From positions 6,847,501 to 6,911,500 of the forward strand of contig NZ_CP109599.1 of NCBI RefSeq assembly GCF_036231945.1: DNA of 64,000 nt. Direction: 5' to 3'. Each line of letters starts with the position of its first letter. Position 1 is the first letter of the stretch. Below the pieces are notes generated by a model. The model was not told where the DNA came from and searched no databases. It saw only the letters and a program-made list of their open reading frames with translations. The translations under genes and the position numbers were made by a program. Of the stretch, positions 54,519 to 63,275 are shown piece after piece. This DNA is from Streptomyces sp. NBC_01429 (GTDB taxonomy: Bacteria; Actinomycetota; Actinomycetes; Streptomycetales; Streptomycetaceae).

Positions 54519-54668
54519 ATGTCACTACGCGTTCAGATCCTCCTGTACGACGGTGTGGAGGAGCCGGACTTCATCGGGCCGCGTGACGTTCTCGGGCACG
54601 CTGTGCAGGCGGGCGGCCGGATAGAGACGACGCTGGTGCGGCCATCGGCGCCTGGTGAGGCGACATGA
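54519..54668 (+). pseudogene. N-terminal fragment of a DJ-1/PfpI-type protein
   Basis: A 49-codon frame begins SLRVQILLYDGVEEPDFIGP then RDVLGHAVQAGG, the exact start pattern of DJ-1/PfpI glutaminase-like proteins (LYDGVEELDFxGPxEVL). A good ribosome site (AAGGAGA) precedes it. It stops after IETTLVRPSAPGEAT, before the nucleophile-elbow Cys, so about three quarters of the protein is missing. I read it as a 3'-deleted remnant. Confidence 0.72.
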
Positions 54669-54733
54669 GTGCGAGCGGCGCGGCGTCGTCTGGCGAAGCT
54701 CCTGATCGCCGGTCCTGCCCGCACCGGCACGTC

Positions 54734-55177
54734 CTAGAGGATCAGGCACGTGGTGGTGGCGTGGGCGATGAGTTTGCCCTGGTCGTCCCGCACCCTGCCC
54801 TCGGCCGTGGCGGTGCGGCGGCCTGCGTGGATGACGGTGCCCTCGGCGGTGAGTGTCTGTTCGTCGGTGTGGGCGGTGCGGATGTAGTTGATCTTGAGTT
54901 CGAGGGTGGTGTAGCCGGTGCCCGCGGGGAGGGTGGTGTGGATGGCGGAGCCCATGACGGAGTCGAGGAGTGTGGCGGCGATGCCGCCGTGGACGGTGCC
55001 GAGGGGGTTGGCGAAGTCGGGGCGGGTGTCCAGGGAGATGACGATGCGGCCGTGCTCGACCTCGTCGAAGCGCATGCCGAGCAGGCGGCCGATGGAGGGT
55101 AGGTCGGTGGGGCGTTCGGTCTGCACCCAGCGCATCAGTTCCAGGCCGGTCATGGTGGTCGGGTCGGTCGTGGTCAT
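54734..55177 (-). CDS. PaaI-family (hotdog) acyl-CoA thioesterase
   Basis: A 147-residue hotdog thioesterase. The key block is FANPLGTVHGGIAATLLDSV, with the family's HGG loop and Asp, followed by SAIHTTLPAGTGYTTLELKI and the end AEGRVRDDQGKLIAHATTTC. It hydrolyses acyl- or aryl-CoA thioesters; the exact substrate is unknown. The ATG at 55177 overlaps the stop of the upstream TetR gene (ATGA), so the two are translationally coupled and the thioesterase is probably a target of that regulator. Confidence 0.9.
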   Translation of the reverse strand: MTTTDPTTMTGLELMRWVQTERPTDLPSIGRLLGMRFDEVEHGRIVISLDTRPDFANPLGTVHGGIAATLLDSVMGSAIHTTLPAGTGYTTLELKINYIRTAHTDEQTLTAEGTVIHAGRRTATAEGRVRDDQGKLIAHATTTCLIL

Positions 55178-55824
55178 GGTCGTTCTCCTTCTCCTCGCGT
55201 GAGCGATGCCGGTGTCTCCGCCGGAAGGGGCGGGGTGTGCGTCCGCTGCCGCAGCGTGTGGAGCAGCAGGTCGTGGATCTCGGTGGCGGCCGCCTCGATC
55301 GGGGCGAGGCTCTGCTCCGCCCGGCACATGATCACCGCACCCTCGACCGTGGCGATGATGAAGGCGCCCAGCCTCCGGCCGCGTTCGTCGGTGAGTCCGT
55401 GCCTGACGAACAGGGCCGCGAGGGCCTCCTGCCAGCGGGCGAAGGCGGTGGCGGCGGAGCGGGCCAAGTGGGGCGCGTCGTCATTGGTCTCCGCGGCCAC
55501 GGCCACGATGGGGCAGCCGACCCGGAAGCCGCTTTCCACGAGCCGTTCGCGCCAGAAGTCGAAGAACGCGTCGATGGCCGCCACCGGATCGTCGGCCTGC
55601 GTGGCGGTGTCGATCAGGTCGGCGATGAAGTCCCCCGCCCGCACCACCGCCTCGTCGATGAGCTGCGTCCGCCCGCCGGGGAAGTGGTGATACACGGAGC
55701 CGCGAGGTGCTCCGCTGTGGGCGAGCACGCGGTCGACGCTGGTCGCGCTTGCCCCGTACTCACGCAGCAGGGCAACAGCACTGAGGATCATCCGGTCACG
55801 ACTGTCGCTCTTGCGCGGGCTCAC
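55174..55824 (-). CDS. TetR-family regulator coupled to a thioesterase
   Basis: A 216-residue TetR protein of the YxaF/LmrA-like group. The DNA-binding domain has RMILSAVALLREYGASATSV and SGAPRGSVYHHFPGGRTQLI. The C-terminal half has ESGFRVGCPIVAVAAETND and CRAEQSLAPI, features of that group. The GTG at 55824 has GGAGAGG about 10 nt upstream and is preferred over an ATG at 55905 that falls in an AT-rich operator-like region. It is autoregulated by inference. Its stop overlaps the thioesterase start. Confidence 0.88.
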   Translation of the reverse strand: MSPRKSDSRDRMILSAVALLREYGASATSVDRVLAHSGAPRGSVYHHFPGGRTQLIDEAVVRAGDFIADLIDTATQADDPVAAIDAFFDFWRERLVESGFRVGCPIVAVAAETNDDAPHLARSAATAFARWQEALAALFVRHGLTDERGRRLGAFIIATVEGAVIMCRAEQSLAPIEAAATEIHDLLLHTLRQRTHTPPLPAETPASLTRGEGERP

Positions 55825-55882
55825 CGGCCCACCCACCTCTCCGACGACGACTGACCCGCCGAGCGGGCTTCCCGTAGATAAA

Positions 55883-55900
55883 CTATGATCTATGTTATAG
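55883..55900. promoter_or_regulatory. CTATGA-N6-TTATAG near-palindrome upstream of tetR
   Basis: An 18-bp AT-rich near-palindrome (one mismatch) in otherwise GC-rich DNA, 59 bp upstream of the TetR GTG. Likely operator and -10 region. It also faces the GNAT gene about 150 bp away. Confidence 0.55.
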
Positions 55901-56050
55901 AACATGCAAGAGCGGCCGGCGCGGCCCTTCGCCGGGAGTCACCGGCGTCGACCGATCGACGCGTCGCCTCCATGCCCTGCTCCCACAACCTTGCCCGGCC
56001 CGGCGCGGCGTCCTGCGCGTACGCGTTTCTCGACGACGTTGAGGAGAAAA

Positions 56051-56851
56051 ATGACCGACCTTGCGGAGCCAGTCGAATCCATGGAGCAGCTCGCCGTGGG
56101 ATGGCGGGCGATGGTGCTCGACCGGGACGCGGATGCGGACGTGCGAGACCTTCCAGGCGTCGCTGTCCGGTGGGCGGACTGCCGGTTCGCGTTCTGGAAC
56201 GCCATCACCTTGACCGATGTGGGCGCCGACGCGGAGCTTCTTCGGCGCCGTCTGACCCAGGCGGCGGACATCATGCGGACGAAGCGACACCCGGGCTTCC
56301 TCTGGCTCTTCGAGGATCTGCTCGACGACGGGGCCCGCTCCGCGCTGGAGGAGGCGGCCGAGCGGGCGGGCCTCCGGTACGCCTTTCCCGGAACGGGGAT
56401 GGCCGGCGACTTCCTTCCTGTCCCCGATCCCGTTCATCCGGACCTGACGTTCACGCGTGTGACCACCGATGAACAGCTGCGGGCCTACGCGGACATCAAC
56501 TCACGCGGCTACGGGTTTGCCCTGGAGGAGGGCCGCGACGGAATCGCCGGCTCCGGGCTCTGGAAGTCCGAGGTGTACGCGTACCTGGCCATGCGGGGCG
56601 ATCTTCCGGTGGCGTGCGCCGCCACCGTCGCCGTGGAAGGCCGCCTCTTCGTCGTGCTGGTCGCCACAGAGCCGGAGTGGCAGCGCAGGGGCTACGGCGA
56701 AGCGGTCACGCGCAAGGCGCTGTACGAGGGTTCCAGGGCCACCGGGCTGACCCGCGCCACGCTGCACGCGACCGTGGCCGGGGCGCCCGTCTACCCACGT
56801 ATCGGCTTCCGGCCGAACTCCCCGATTCACTTCTACAGTCTGCAAAGCTGA
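56051..56851 (+). CDS. GNAT-family N-acetyltransferase
   Basis: A 266-residue protein with a C-terminal GNAT domain (about residues 135-260). The acetyl-CoA loop is VLVATEPEWQRRGYGEAVTR, preceded by the VACAATVAVEGRLFV strands and followed by TRATLHATVAGAPVYPRIGF. The first 130 residues form a less conserved N-terminal lobe (DCRFAFWNAITLTDVGAD). GAGGAGAAAAATG gives a perfect ribosome site at 56051. The acceptor is unknown. It is transcribed away from the TetR/thioesterase pair. A short GACGGCGTA x3 repeat follows its stop (56856-56885). Confidence 0.88.
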   Translation: MTDLAEPVESMEQLAVGWRAMVLDRDADADVRDLPGVAVRWADCRFAFWNAITLTDVGADAELLRRRLTQAADIMRTKRHPGFLWLFEDLLDDGARSALEEAAERAGLRYAFPGTGMAGDFLPVPDPVHPDLTFTRVTTDEQLRAYADINSRGYGFALEEGRDGIAGSGLWKSEVYAYLAMRGDLPVACAATVAVEGRLFVVLVATEPEWQRRGYGEAVTRKALYEGSRATGLTRATLHATVAGAPVYPRIGFRPNSPIHFYSLQS

Positions 56852-56979
56852 TCTGACGGCGTAGACGGCGTAGACGGCGTAGGGGGCGACGTACAAGTCA
56901 CCACTCGGTCCACGGCACTTGAACCTCCGGGACGGACCACCGAGCACGGCCCGTTCACTCTTCCAAGGAGCAACGTGTC

Positions 56980-57146
56980 GTGAGCACCGACCACACGCCA
57001 CTGCGCATCGAGGAAGTCGGGCCGGCCTACTGGCAGGTGACCCTCGGCAATCCCCCGATGAATGTCTGGGACACGGGAGAAGGCGGTGCTCGGTCAGCCG
57101 GGAGGTCGGCGCGGGCGTCGTGCCGGGGGCGGGCACGGCGGACTGA
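56980..57146 (+). pseudogene. Decayed enoyl-CoA hydratase gene
   Basis: An intact ribosome site (AAGGAG) and GTG start lead into LRIEEVGPAYWQVTLGNPPM then NVWD, the N-terminus of an enoyl-CoA hydratase. The match stops near 57072 and jumps to VLGQP, which belongs about 90 residues further on in such enzymes. One base later the frame shifts by +1, and EVGAGVVPGAGTA continues the hydratase pattern in another frame before a stop at 57146. The gene thus carries an internal deletion and a frameshift. Confidence 0.62.
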
Positions 57147-57248
57147 CCCGCCGCCCCTGCCAGGGCACCCGCTGGTCCTGGTAGTTGAGGAACTTCAGGC
57201 CCGGTTCGCCGTTGTGGTGGCCGATCGTGTCCACCACGCCCGGAACAA

Positions 57249-57449
57249 TTCGAGCTCATCGCCTCCGGGCACGGAATCGCGCTCGTCCCGCTGAGTGTCG
57301 CGCGCTCCTACTCCCGCCCCGACCTCGCCCACCGCCCCGTCACGGACGTCCCGGGGGTCGAGACGTGCCTGGTCGCCCTCGCGGACCGGCGCGGGACGCT
57401 GCTGCGCGACTTCCAGGAGATCGCCCTCGCGACGCTGCGGCACACCTGA
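57249..57449 (+). pseudogene. C-terminal remnant of a LysR regulator
   Basis: A frame ending at 57449 reads FELIASGHGIALVPLSVARS then SYSRPDLAHRPVTDVPGVET and ends LATLRHT. This is the last about 65 residues of a LysR effector-binding domain. Nothing of the HTH or the first effector subdomain is present. Between the hydratase remnant and this one (57147-57245) the minus strand reads VVDTIGHHNGEPGLKFLNYQ and looks like a further unrecognised gene end. Confidence 0.65.
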
Positions 57450-57726
57450 GGGTTCAGCGATCAGCGATCGGCGATCGGCGGCCGGGCCGCGGACGGCGGC
57501 GTGCCTCGCCCGCGATCACCCCCGGTTACTATGCTCACTTCATGCCGGAGGCCGGCAGCGAGGGGCGCGCCGTCATCGACGGGCGGCTCGGGCAGGGAGG
57601 GAGAACCGCATGCCTGTCGGAACTCCCCGGACTCTCCCCAGGGCCGTGGACGCCCGGGTCCCGCTGCCGCACGCCTCCGAAGCGGGCCATGGATGGCAAG
57701 GCTGAAGAGATGGGTGGCCTGGGAAA

Positions 57727-58578
57727 GTGCTGAGAGAAGTCGTCGCGACCCGCTACGTCACGCCCCTGCGTGAAGGCGGCTCGCTTCCCGGGATCGTCGA
57801 GGCCGACGACCTCGGCACGTACGTCATGAAATTCACCGGCGCGGGGCAGGGCCGCAAGACGCTGGTCGCCGAGGTGATCTGCGGAGAGCTCGCGCGCAGG
57901 CTGGGGCTGCGGATCCCCGAGCTGGTGCGGATGTGGCTCGATCCGGTGATCGGACTCTCCGAGCCCGACCAGGAGGTGCAGGAGCTGCTGAAGGCGAGCG
58001 GCGGGCTGAACCTCGGGATGGACTACCTGCCCGGATCGATCGGCTTCGACCCGCTGGCGTACGAGGTGGACGCCGAGGAGGCGGGGCGCGTCGTCTGGTT
58101 CGACGCGGTCATCAACAATGTCGACCGGTCCTGGCGCAACCCCAACATGCTGGTCTGGCACGGCGATCTCTGGCTCATCGACCACGGCGCCACCATGATC
58201 TGGCACCACAACTGGCCGGGCGCGCGCGCCTCCGCCGCGAAGCCGTACAACGCCTCCGACCATGTGCTCGCCGCCTTCGGCCCGGATCTCGCCGCCGCCG
58301 CCGCGCGGCTGGCGCCGCTGGTCACCGAGGAGCTGCTGGCCGAGATCATCGCCGAGGTGCCGGACGAGTGGCTGGCCGACGAGCCGGGCTTCGAGTCGGC
58401 CGACGCGCTGCGCCGCGCCTACGCGGAGCCGCTGCTGGCGCGCGCCGCGACGATCCACGAGCGGATCGTCCTCGACGCGCCCGCCCGCACCACCCCGTCA
58501 CGGCCGCCCGGCTGGCTGGCCGACCGGCTGGCGCCGAGGTCGGAGCGCGTCCGCGACGGAAAGGGCGGCGGCCGGTGA
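57727..58578 (+). CDS. HipA-like kinase-fold protein
   Basis: A 283-residue protein of the small HipA-like (HipA_2) family. The N-terminal lobe has LREVVATRYVTPLREGGSLP and YVMKFTGAGQGRKTLVAEVI, where the Lys of VMKF is the likely ATP-binding residue. The catalytic region is WFDAVINNVDRSWRNPNMLV and the metal site is WLIDHGATMIWHHNW. The protein lacks the full HipA C-terminal part. Its stop overlaps the GTG of a DUF3037 gene, and this pair recurs across actinomycetes and other bacteria. It may be a two-gene regulatory or toxin-antitoxin-like unit, but the function is not established. The 277 bp upstream hold only GATCAGCGATCGGCGATCGG-type repeats near 57458. Confidence 0.8.
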   Translation: MLREVVATRYVTPLREGGSLPGIVEADDLGTYVMKFTGAGQGRKTLVAEVICGELARRLGLRIPELVRMWLDPVIGLSEPDQEVQELLKASGGLNLGMDYLPGSIGFDPLAYEVDAEEAGRVVWFDAVINNVDRSWRNPNMLVWHGDLWLIDHGATMIWHHNWPGARASAAKPYNASDHVLAAFGPDLAAAAARLAPLVTEELLAEIIAEVPDEWLADEPGFESADALRRAYAEPLLARAATIHERIVLDAPARTTPSRPPGWLADRLAPRSERVRDGKGGGR

Positions 58579-58958
58579 ACGGGCGGGACGTGTACGAGTA
58601 CGCGCTGCTGCGGGTCGTGCCGCGCGTCGAACGCGGCGAGTGTTTCAACGCCGGGGTGCTGGTCTACTGCCGCGCCCACTCCTATGTCGCGGCCAGGACC
58701 CTGCTGAACGAGGAGAAGCTCAGGGCCCTCGACCCGGGCGCCGATGTCGTGGGGGTACGGGCCGCCCTGCGCGCGGTCGAGGGCGTCTGCGACGGCGGCG
58801 AGGAGGCCGGGCAGGCGGCGGGCGACGACGCCGGCCGCCGGTTCCGCTGGCTGATCGCGCCGCGCTCGACCGTCGTACAGCCGGGGCCCGTTCACACCGG
58901 GCTGACGGCCGATCCGCGCGCCGAGGCCGAGCGGCTGCTCGATCTGCTCGTCCGCTGA
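58575..58958 (+). CDS. DUF3037 protein, partner of HipA-like gene
   Basis: A 127-residue DUF3037 protein. It begins VNGRDVYEYALLRVVPRVER, followed by GECFNAGVLVYCRAHSYVAA, the diagnostic block of the family, and ends RFRWLIAPRSTVVQPGPVHT plus a short helix. The GTG start overlaps the stop of the HipA-like gene by GTGA, so the two are coupled. The function is unknown. No other gene shares the transcript. Confidence 0.85.
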   Translation: MNGRDVYEYALLRVVPRVERGECFNAGVLVYCRAHSYVAARTLLNEEKLRALDPGADVVGVRAALRAVEGVCDGGEEAGQAAGDDAGRRFRWLIAPRSTVVQPGPVHTGLTADPRAEAERLLDLLVR

Positions 58959-59093
58959 CGGCCCGCGGGGCCGGTGGCCGCCGGACGGCGGGCTGACACG
59001 ACGGTGTGATGTCCGCCGCTGATCCGGCCACCGGGCCCCGCCGACCGTTGACACCGGGTGCCGTGGCTTCTAGCGTCTCGACTGCTGACCTAC

Positions 59094-59107
59094 TAAGCGG
59101 TTGCTCA
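59094..59107. promoter_or_regulatory. TAAGC-N4-GCTCA operator-like site upstream of SDR operon
   Basis: A near-palindrome of the TAAGC...GCTYA type, which I associate with TetR regulators of fatty-acid and acyl-CoA genes in actinomycetes. It lies 44 bp before the SDR start. No matching TetR gene is adjacent. Confidence 0.45.
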
Positions 59108-59150
59108 GGGTCGGTCGAGCCGCAGAAGCCTAGGGCGAGGAGAACCAGGG

Positions 59151-59912
59151 ATGTCCACCACCGAGCAGCGCGTAGCCATCGTGACGGGGGCGGCGCGGGG
59201 CATTGGCGCCGCCACCGCCGTAAGGCTGGCGGACGAGGGCCGCGCCGTCGCCGTACTCGACCTCGACGAGGCCGCCTGCGAGGAGACCGTCGGGAAGATC
59301 ACCGCGTCCGGTGGCAGCGCGCTCGCCGTCGCCTGCGACGTCTCCGACAGTGCCCAGGTGGAGGCGGCCGTCGCACGGGTCGCCGCCGAGCTGGGGGCGC
59401 CGACGATCCTCGTCAACAACGCGGGTGTGCTCCGGGACAACCTCCTCTTCAAGATGAGCGAGTCCGACTGGGACACCGTGATGAACGTGCACCTCAAGGG
59501 CGCGTTCCTGATGTCCAAGACCTGTCAGAAGCACATGGTGGACGCCGGATTCGGCCGGATCGTCAGCCTCTCCTCCAGCTCCGCCCTCGGCAACCGCGGC
59601 CAGGCCAACTACGCGGCGGTCAAGGCCGGGCTCCAGGGCTTCACCAAGACCCTCGCCAAGGAGCTGGGCAAGTTCGGCATCACCGCCAACGCCGTGGCCC
59701 CCGGCTTCATCGTCACCGAGATGACCGCGCAGACCGCGGCCCGGGTCGGCATGGGCTTCGAGGAGTTCCAGGCCGCTGCGGCCACCCAGATCCCCGTCCA
59801 GCGGGTCGGGAGGCCGGAGGACATCGCGAACGCCATCGCCTTCTTCACGGGTGATGACGCCGGATTCGTCTCCGGCCAGGTCATGTACGTCGCCGGCGGA
59901 CCGCTCAACTGA
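59151..59912 (+). CDS. FabG-type short-chain dehydrogenase (3-oxoacyl reductase-like)
   Basis: A 253-residue classical SDR. It has AIVTGAARGIGAATAVRLAD, VACDVSD, ILVNNAGVLRDNLLFKMSES, RIVSLSSSSALGNRGQANYA with the catalytic Ser and Tyr, and KAGLQGFTKTLAKELGKFGI. The N-x-L-F-K-M motif after NNAG is typical of FabG4/beta-ketoacyl reductases. It likely reduces a 3-oxoacyl thioester with NADPH. AGGAGAACCAGGG precedes the start. A second SDR gene follows after 17 bp, so the two form an operon, probably in acyl-CoA metabolism given the operator-like site upstream. Confidence 0.9.
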   Translation: MSTTEQRVAIVTGAARGIGAATAVRLADEGRAVAVLDLDEAACEETVGKITASGGSALAVACDVSDSAQVEAAVARVAAELGAPTILVNNAGVLRDNLLFKMSESDWDTVMNVHLKGAFLMSKTCQKHMVDAGFGRIVSLSSSSALGNRGQANYAAVKAGLQGFTKTLAKELGKFGITANAVAPGFIVTEMTAQTAARVGMGFEEFQAAAATQIPVQRVGRPEDIANAIAFFTGDDAGFVSGQVMYVAGGPLN

Positions 59913-59929
59913 GACCGGGGGAGACGGAC

Positions 59930-60727
59930 ATGACGGACAGGACAGAACAGCCGGAGCGGTCCGGGCGGTCGCCGCGGCTGCCCGACAGCGGGAAGGTCGC
60001 GCTGGTCACCGGCGCGAGCCGGGGCATCGGGTACGGCGTCGCCGAGGCGTTCGTCGCCCGCGGCGACCGCGTCTGCGTCACCGGGCGCAACGAGGAGGCC
60101 CTCAAGGAGGCCGTCGAGCGGCTCGGCTCCGACCGGGTCATCGGGGTGGCCGGCAAGGCACACGACGAGACGCACCAGGCGCGGGCCGTGGAGCGGGTCA
60201 TGGAGACCTTCGGACGCGTCGACTTCCTCGTCAACAACGCGGGTACGAACCCGGTCTTCGGGCCGATGGCCGAACTCGACCTGAACGTCGCGCGCAAGGT
60301 CTACGAGACCAACGTCATCTCGGCGCTCGGCTTCGCCCAGCAGACCTGGCGCGCCTGGCAGCGGGAGAACGGCGGCGCGATCGTGAACATCGCGTCGGTC
60401 GCCGGTGTCTCGGCGTCCCCCTTCATAGGGGCGTACGGCATGAGCAAGGCCGCGATGGTCAATCTGACGCTCCAGCTGGCCCACGAGTTCGCCCCGGTCG
60501 TGCGCGTCAACGCCATCGCCCCGGCCGTCGTCAAGACCCGGTTCGCCCAGGCGCTCTACGAGGGCCGGGAGGCCGAGGCCGCCGCCGCGTATCCGCTCGG
60601 CAGGCTGGGGGTGCCCGAGGACATCGGGGGCGCCGCCGCCTTCCTCACCTCCGAGCAGTCGGACTGGATCACCGGACAGACGCTGATGGTCGACGGAGGG
60701 ATCTTCCTCAACGCCGGAGTGGGCTGA
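59930..60727 (+). CDS. Short-chain dehydrogenase/reductase, second of the pair
   Basis: A 265-residue SDR. It has VALVTGASRGIGYGVAEAFV, VDFLVNNAGTNPVFGPMAEL, IVNIASVAGVSASPFIGAYG with catalytic Ser and Tyr, MSKAAMVNLTLQLAHEF, and a C-terminal EQSDWITGQTLMVDGG. GGGGGAGA gives a strong ribosome site. It starts 17 bp after the FabG-like gene and is surely co-transcribed. The substrate is unknown; close relatives are annotated as 3-oxoacyl-ACP reductases or alcohol dehydrogenases. Confidence 0.9.
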   Translation: MTDRTEQPERSGRSPRLPDSGKVALVTGASRGIGYGVAEAFVARGDRVCVTGRNEEALKEAVERLGSDRVIGVAGKAHDETHQARAVERVMETFGRVDFLVNNAGTNPVFGPMAELDLNVARKVYETNVISALGFAQQTWRAWQRENGGAIVNIASVAGVSASPFIGAYGMSKAAMVNLTLQLAHEFAPVVRVNAIAPAVVKTRFAQALYEGREAEAAAAYPLGRLGVPEDIGGAAAFLTSEQSDWITGQTLMVDGGIFLNAGVG

Positions 60728-60833
60728 GCCGCCGGGCATTCACCTTTCCAAAAGTCCCACCGGATCTCCGTACGGGTCCGGTGGGCATCGCGGTAAGGTC
60801 TGCCGATCCATGGGCTGAACAAGGAGCGTGCGC

Positions 60834-62405
60834 GTGTTCAACCGGACCAGTCGGCAGGCCGTTACGGCCGCATTGCTCATATCGCTGCTCGCGGGATGCG
60901 GTCTGTTCCCGGGCAAATCCGAGAGACCCGTAGTCGTCGGCACGACGAGTGAGCCCAGCACACTCGATCCCGCGGCTTCCTGGGACAACTCGTGGGAGTT
61001 GTTCCGCAACGTCTTCCAGACCCTGATGAGTTTCCCGACCGGGAGTTCCTATCCGCAGCCCGACGCGGCCCGCTCCTGCCGGTTCAGCGGCAGGACCAAC
61101 CAGGAGTTCCGGTGCGTCCTGCGGAAAGGACTGACGTTCTCCAACGGCGACCGGCTCGACGCGTCCGCCGTGAAGCACTCCTTCGACCGCATCAGGAAGA
61201 TCAACGCCCAGGGGGGTCCCGCCGGGCTGCTGGCCTCGCTCCAGGAGGTCCGGACGAGCGGGGACCTCACCGTCGTCTTCCGGCTCGGCAGACCCGACGC
61301 GACTTTTCCGTTTGTCCTCGCGACGCCCGCGATGTCGCTGGTCGCGCCGGGGGAATATCCGATCGACGCGCTCCGCGAGGACGGCGGAGTGACCGGTTCC
61401 GGGCCTTATGAACTCGCCTCGTACAGCAGCGGGGAAAAAGCCGAGCTGATCAGGAACGATCATTACGCGGGGTTCGCGAAGCCCCGGAACAACGGCGTCA
61501 CGATCCGGTACTTCCCGAACTCCGAGGCCGTCTTCGGCGCACTGAAGGAAAAGCAGGTCGACGCCGTGTACCGGGGACTCACCTCGGAGCAGGTGATCGA
61601 ACTGGAGGAGCGGAAATCCGAGAACCAGGATCTCCAGCTGGTCGAGACCGTCGGCTCGGACATTCGCTATCTGGTGTTCAATCCGGCGGATGCGGCGGCC
61701 GGGAAACTCGCCGTACGGCGGGCGGTGGCGCAGGTGGTGGACCGGGACGCACTGATCGCCAAGGTGTACCGGGGCACGGCCGAGCCGCTGTACTCGATGG
61801 TGCCCAAGGGCATCTCCGGGCACACCACCAGCTTCTTCGACCAGTACGGCGACCCGTCGGCGGCCAAGGCGAAAGGTTTCCTCGACGAGGCGGGCATCGG
61901 TGTGCCCGTCCCGCTCACGCTCTGGTTCACCACGGACCGCTACGGGTCGGGGACGGCGGGGGAGTTCGTGGAGCTGAAGCGTCAGCTGGAGGACTCGGGG
62001 CTGTTCGAGGTCACCCTGCGCGGCAAGCCGTGGAAGCAGTTCCAGGCCGGCTACCAGCAGGGGGAGTACCCCGTCTTCGGCCGGGGCTGGTTCCCCGACT
62101 TCCCGGACCCGGACAACTTCGTCGCGCCCTTCGTCGGCCGGGAGAACGCGCTGAGCACACCGTACGAGAGCCCGGAGATCACCGGCCGGCTGCTGCCGGA
62201 GTCGCGCCGGGTCAGCGACCGCGCCGCCGTCGGCCGGCAGTTCGAGCGCGCTCAGCAGATCCTGGTCGAGGACGTGCGGCTGCTGCCGCTGTGGCAGGGC
62301 AAGCTGTATGTCGCCTCCACGGAGGACATCGGCGGCGGGGAGCGCGCGCTCGACCCGCAGACGGTCATGCAGATGTGGGAGCTGAAGCGGATAAAGAGCT
62401 GGTAG
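60834..62405 (+). CDS. ABC transporter substrate-binding lipoprotein, peptide/nickel type (SBP family 5)
   Basis: A 523-residue lipoprotein. The signal ends at the lipobox LLAGC (Cys near residue 24). The family-5 pattern is VVVGTTSEPSTLDPAASWDN, LRKGLTFSNGDRLDASAVKH, GSGPYELASYSSGEKAELIR, RYLVFNPADAAAGKLAVRRA and GRGWFPDFPDPDNFVAPFVG. It binds peptides or similar ligands outside the membrane. No permease or ATPase genes are adjacent, so it is an orphan in this window. Start choice: AAGGAG at 60821-60826 sits 7 nt before the GTG at 60834, too close to the GTG at 60828. The gap after it (62406-62475) is promoter-like. Confidence 0.92.
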   Translation: MFNRTSRQAVTAALLISLLAGCGLFPGKSERPVVVGTTSEPSTLDPAASWDNSWELFRNVFQTLMSFPTGSSYPQPDAARSCRFSGRTNQEFRCVLRKGLTFSNGDRLDASAVKHSFDRIRKINAQGGPAGLLASLQEVRTSGDLTVVFRLGRPDATFPFVLATPAMSLVAPGEYPIDALREDGGVTGSGPYELASYSSGEKAELIRNDHYAGFAKPRNNGVTIRYFPNSEAVFGALKEKQVDAVYRGLTSEQVIELEERKSENQDLQLVETVGSDIRYLVFNPADAAAGKLAVRRAVAQVVDRDALIAKVYRGTAEPLYSMVPKGISGHTTSFFDQYGDPSAAKAKGFLDEAGIGVPVPLTLWFTTDRYGSGTAGEFVELKRQLEDSGLFEVTLRGKPWKQFQAGYQQGEYPVFGRGWFPDFPDPDNFVAPFVGRENALSTPYESPEITGRLLPESRRVSDRAAVGRQFERAQQILVEDVRLLPLWQGKLYVASTEDIGGGERALDPQTVMQMWELKRIKSW

Positions 62406-62475
62406 AGGCGGTTGTCAGTGGTGCCGGGTAGGTTCGGAGACCTCTACAAGTGATTGATTGCCGGAGGTTGTTCAC

Positions 62476-63168
62476 GTGACCGACACCGACCTGCTGCCCG
62501 AGTCCTGGCGCGGCGTTCTCGGCGAGGAGCTGGAGAAGCCCTATTTCAAGGAGCTGACCGGCTTTGTGGCGGAGGAGCGGGCGAAGGGCCCGGTCTATCC
62601 GCCCCGTGACGAGGTCTTCGCTGCGCTCGACGCGACTCCTTACGACCGGGTGAAGGTGCTCGTCCTGGGCCAGGACCCGTACCACGGAGCGGGCCAGGGG
62701 CACGGTCTGTGCTTCTCCGTGCGCCCCGGTGTCAGGACGCCGCCCTCCCTGCGGAACATCTACAAGGAGATGAAGGAGGAGCTGGGTCATCCGGTGCCGG
62801 ACAACGGATATCTGATGCCCTGGGCCGAGCAGGGGGTGCTGCTGCTCAACGCGGTGCTGACGGTCCGCGAGGGCGAGGCCAACTCGCACAAGGGCAAGGG
62901 GTGGGAGAAGGTGACGGACGCGGTGATCCGCGCCGTGGCCGAGCGGTCCGATCCGGCGGTCTTCGTGCTCTGGGGCGCCTACGCGCAGAAGAAGCTGCCG
63001 CTGATCGACGAGGAGCGCCATGTGGTGGTGAAGGGCGCGCACCCCTCGCCGCTGTCGGCGAAGAAGTTCTTCGGCTCGCGCCCCTTCACCCAGATCGACG
63101 CGGCGATCGCGGCGCAGGGCCACGAGCCCATCGACTGGCGCATCCCGGATCTCGCCGAGCGCGGCTGA
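62476..63168 (+). CDS. ung: Uracil-DNA glycosylase, family 1
   Basis: A 230-residue Ung. The catalytic water-activating motif is VLVLGQDPYHGAGQGHGLCF. The other active-site blocks are LLLNAVLTVREGEANSHKGK and AHPSPLSAKKFFGSRPF (the Leu-loop HPSPLS). It excises uracil from DNA in base-excision repair. The GTG at 62476 has GGAGG 8 nt upstream and gives the expected N-terminus (TDTDLLPESWRGVLGEELEK); a frame opening at 62458 lacks support. Length is normal. Confidence 0.96.
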   Translation: MTDTDLLPESWRGVLGEELEKPYFKELTGFVAEERAKGPVYPPRDEVFAALDATPYDRVKVLVLGQDPYHGAGQGHGLCFSVRPGVRTPPSLRNIYKEMKEELGHPVPDNGYLMPWAEQGVLLLNAVLTVREGEANSHKGKGWEKVTDAVIRAVAERSDPAVFVLWGAYAQKKLPLIDEERHVVVKGAHPSPLSAKKFFGSRPFTQIDAAIAAQGHEPIDWRIPDLAERG

Positions 63169-63275
63169 TCCACGACAGGCCGGGGTTCGGCGCCCGAGCC
63201 TGAGGGGGATTGTCCGCCATGGCGGTTAGCGTCTGTTTGTCGGATTTATCGGACGGGCAAGCGGAGGCGGCAGTG

